Shown: positions 5,590-6,147 of the stretch, piece by piece
Layout of the letters: every line of letters begins with the position of its first letter
Position numbering within the stretch: position 1 is the first letter of the stretch
Assembly: GCA_031276935.1 (NCBI GenBank)
Contig: JAISMD010000074.1
Span: 1-6,147 of the forward strand
DNA length: 6,147 bases
Direction of reading: 5' to 3'
Source: Puniceicoccales bacterium
GTDB taxonomy: Bacteria > Verrucomicrobiota > Verrucomicrobiia > Opitutales > LL51
Made by a program: the position numbers and the translations under genes
Notes under the pieces: model-generated
What the model saw: the letters and a program-made list of their open reading frames with translations, nothing else
What the model was told of the DNA's origin: nothing
Databases searched by the model: none

Positions 5590-6147
5590 ATGGAAAAGTT
5601 GCAGCGAGAAGTTTTGGAACGTTTTGAGCATTTTGGTCAGAAGCAGGTATTTCGTTTTTGGGATACGTTAAATACGGATGAACGGTTAAGTTTATGTCGT
5701 CAAGCGGATCGCATTGATTTGGATTATTTTTCGGAGATCATTAGCACCCTAGTGGGGAAGGAAAAAAATTACCCCATCGGTGCGGACACGCCCCTATTAC
5801 CGGCAAATTATATTAGTTTACCGTCGGATGAGACCAGTCATTGCCGATGGGAAGACGCTTACAATTTAGGGGAAGAGGTATTAGGTGAGGGGCGGGTAGC
5901 GGTATTTACGGCGGCCGGTGGACAGGGGACGCGCCTTGGTTTTGAAGGCCCAAAGGGAACATTTAGCGTAACACCGGTAAAGGGTAAGTCTCTCTTTCAA
6001 GTATTTGCGGAGAAGATTCGCTATGCGGAGAAACGCTATGGCCATCACATTCACTGGTTCATCATGACCAGTGATCGCAATCACAATGAGACCATCGAAT
6101 TTTTTGGGAAAAACGGTTCCTTTGGTTTAGCGAACGTACATTTTCTC
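5590..6147 (+). CDS. UDPGP-family uridylyltransferase, UAP1-like, N-terminal part (3' end off window)
   Basis: 186 codons are open from the ATG at 5590 to the right edge; the family usually has about 450-500 residues, so well over half is missing. The nucleotide-binding signature is clear: GGQGTRLGFEGPKGTF (110-125), matching the G-G-x-G-T-R-L-G-x-x-x-P-K-G loop of eukaryotic-type UDP-GlcNAc and UDP-glucose pyrophosphorylases, with Arg115 and Lys122 as phosphate-contacting residues. WFIMTS (156-161) and the TIEFFGKNGSFGL segment (168-180) are also typical of UAP1-like proteins. The N-terminal about 95 residues form the helical domain seen in this family. Expected reaction: UTP + sugar-1-phosphate to UDP-sugar + PPi, in the cytoplasm. 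GlcNAc-1-P is my first guess, feeding peptidoglycan or LPS, but the sugar-specificity residues are off the window. A weak GAGTG lies just before the start, overlapping the upstream stop, which suits translational coupling. Confidence 0.9.
   Translation, partial: MEKLQREVLERFEHFGQKQVFRFWDTLNTDERLSLCRQADRIDLDYFSEIISTLVGKEKNYPIGADTPLLPANYISLPSDETSHCRWEDAYNLGEEVLGEGRVAVFTAAGGQGTRLGFEGPKGTFSVTPVKGKSLFQVFAEKIRYAEKRYGHHIHWFIMTSDRNHNETIEFFGKNGSFGLANVHFL

Noticed and set aside
5344..5671. 95-codon minus-strand and 67-codon plus-strand frames around the ftsB-like gene
   Set aside because: They overlap the FtsB/DivIC-like and UAP1-like coding frames, which have clear family signatures.
5881..6084. 67-codon minus-strand frame
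   Set aside because: Antisense to the GGQGTRLG region of the uridylyltransferase.
1..6147. CRISPR array, insertion sequence, phage or toxin-antitoxin module
   Set aside because: No spaced repeats, terminal inverted repeats, transposase, integrase or toxin motifs were seen; coding frames account for most of the window.

Overview
The window looks like ordinary chromosome from a Gram-negative bacterium of moderate GC. Supporting signs are a lipoprotein signal on a periplasm-type M16 protease, an FtsB/DivIC-type division protein and an alanine racemase for peptidoglycan. The pairing of a small septum-formation-initiator gene with a eukaryote-like UDPGP/UAP1-type uridylyltransferase, plus weak Shine-Dalgarno use, makes me think of the Planctomycetota-Verrucomicrobiota-Chlamydiota group, perhaps Opitutia-like Verrucomicrobiota. 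This is inference from family recall, not from a search. I see no mobile element, CRISPR array, phage gene or rRNA.

Layout. (1) Positions 1-885, minus strand: a secreted HAD-fold phosphatase-like protein, DUF2608-like, whose 3' end lies off the left edge. (2) Divergent from it, a tRNA-His (GTG) at 1017-1094, then alr (alanine racemase, 1240-2349), both on the plus strand. (3) Convergent with alr, and only 14 bp from it, a 940-residue M16 zinc-protease lipoprotein on the minus strand (2364-5186). An intrinsic terminator for alr carries the alr stop codon in its loop, and its T tract runs into the protease stop codon. (4) A 124-bp divergent spacer holding small dyads. (5) Plus strand: an FtsB/DivIC-like gene (5311-5586), then after 3 bp the start of a UDPGP/UAP1-like nucleotidyltransferase (5590 to the right edge).

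The common theme is the cell envelope. Alr supplies D-alanine, the UAP1-like enzyme would supply UDP-GlcNAc (or another UDP-sugar), the FtsB-like protein belongs to septal wall synthesis, and the M16 lipoprotein and HAD protein act outside the cytoplasm. The last two plus-strand genes probably form an operon. The others look like separate transcription units.

The best non-gene signal is a repeated geometry. TTGA(C)-type -35-like boxes lie 36-38 nt upstream of three start codons that lack a Shine-Dalgarno sequence, and also of the mature tRNA 5' end. This suggests very short or absent mRNA leaders. I found no convincing new multi-gene system here.
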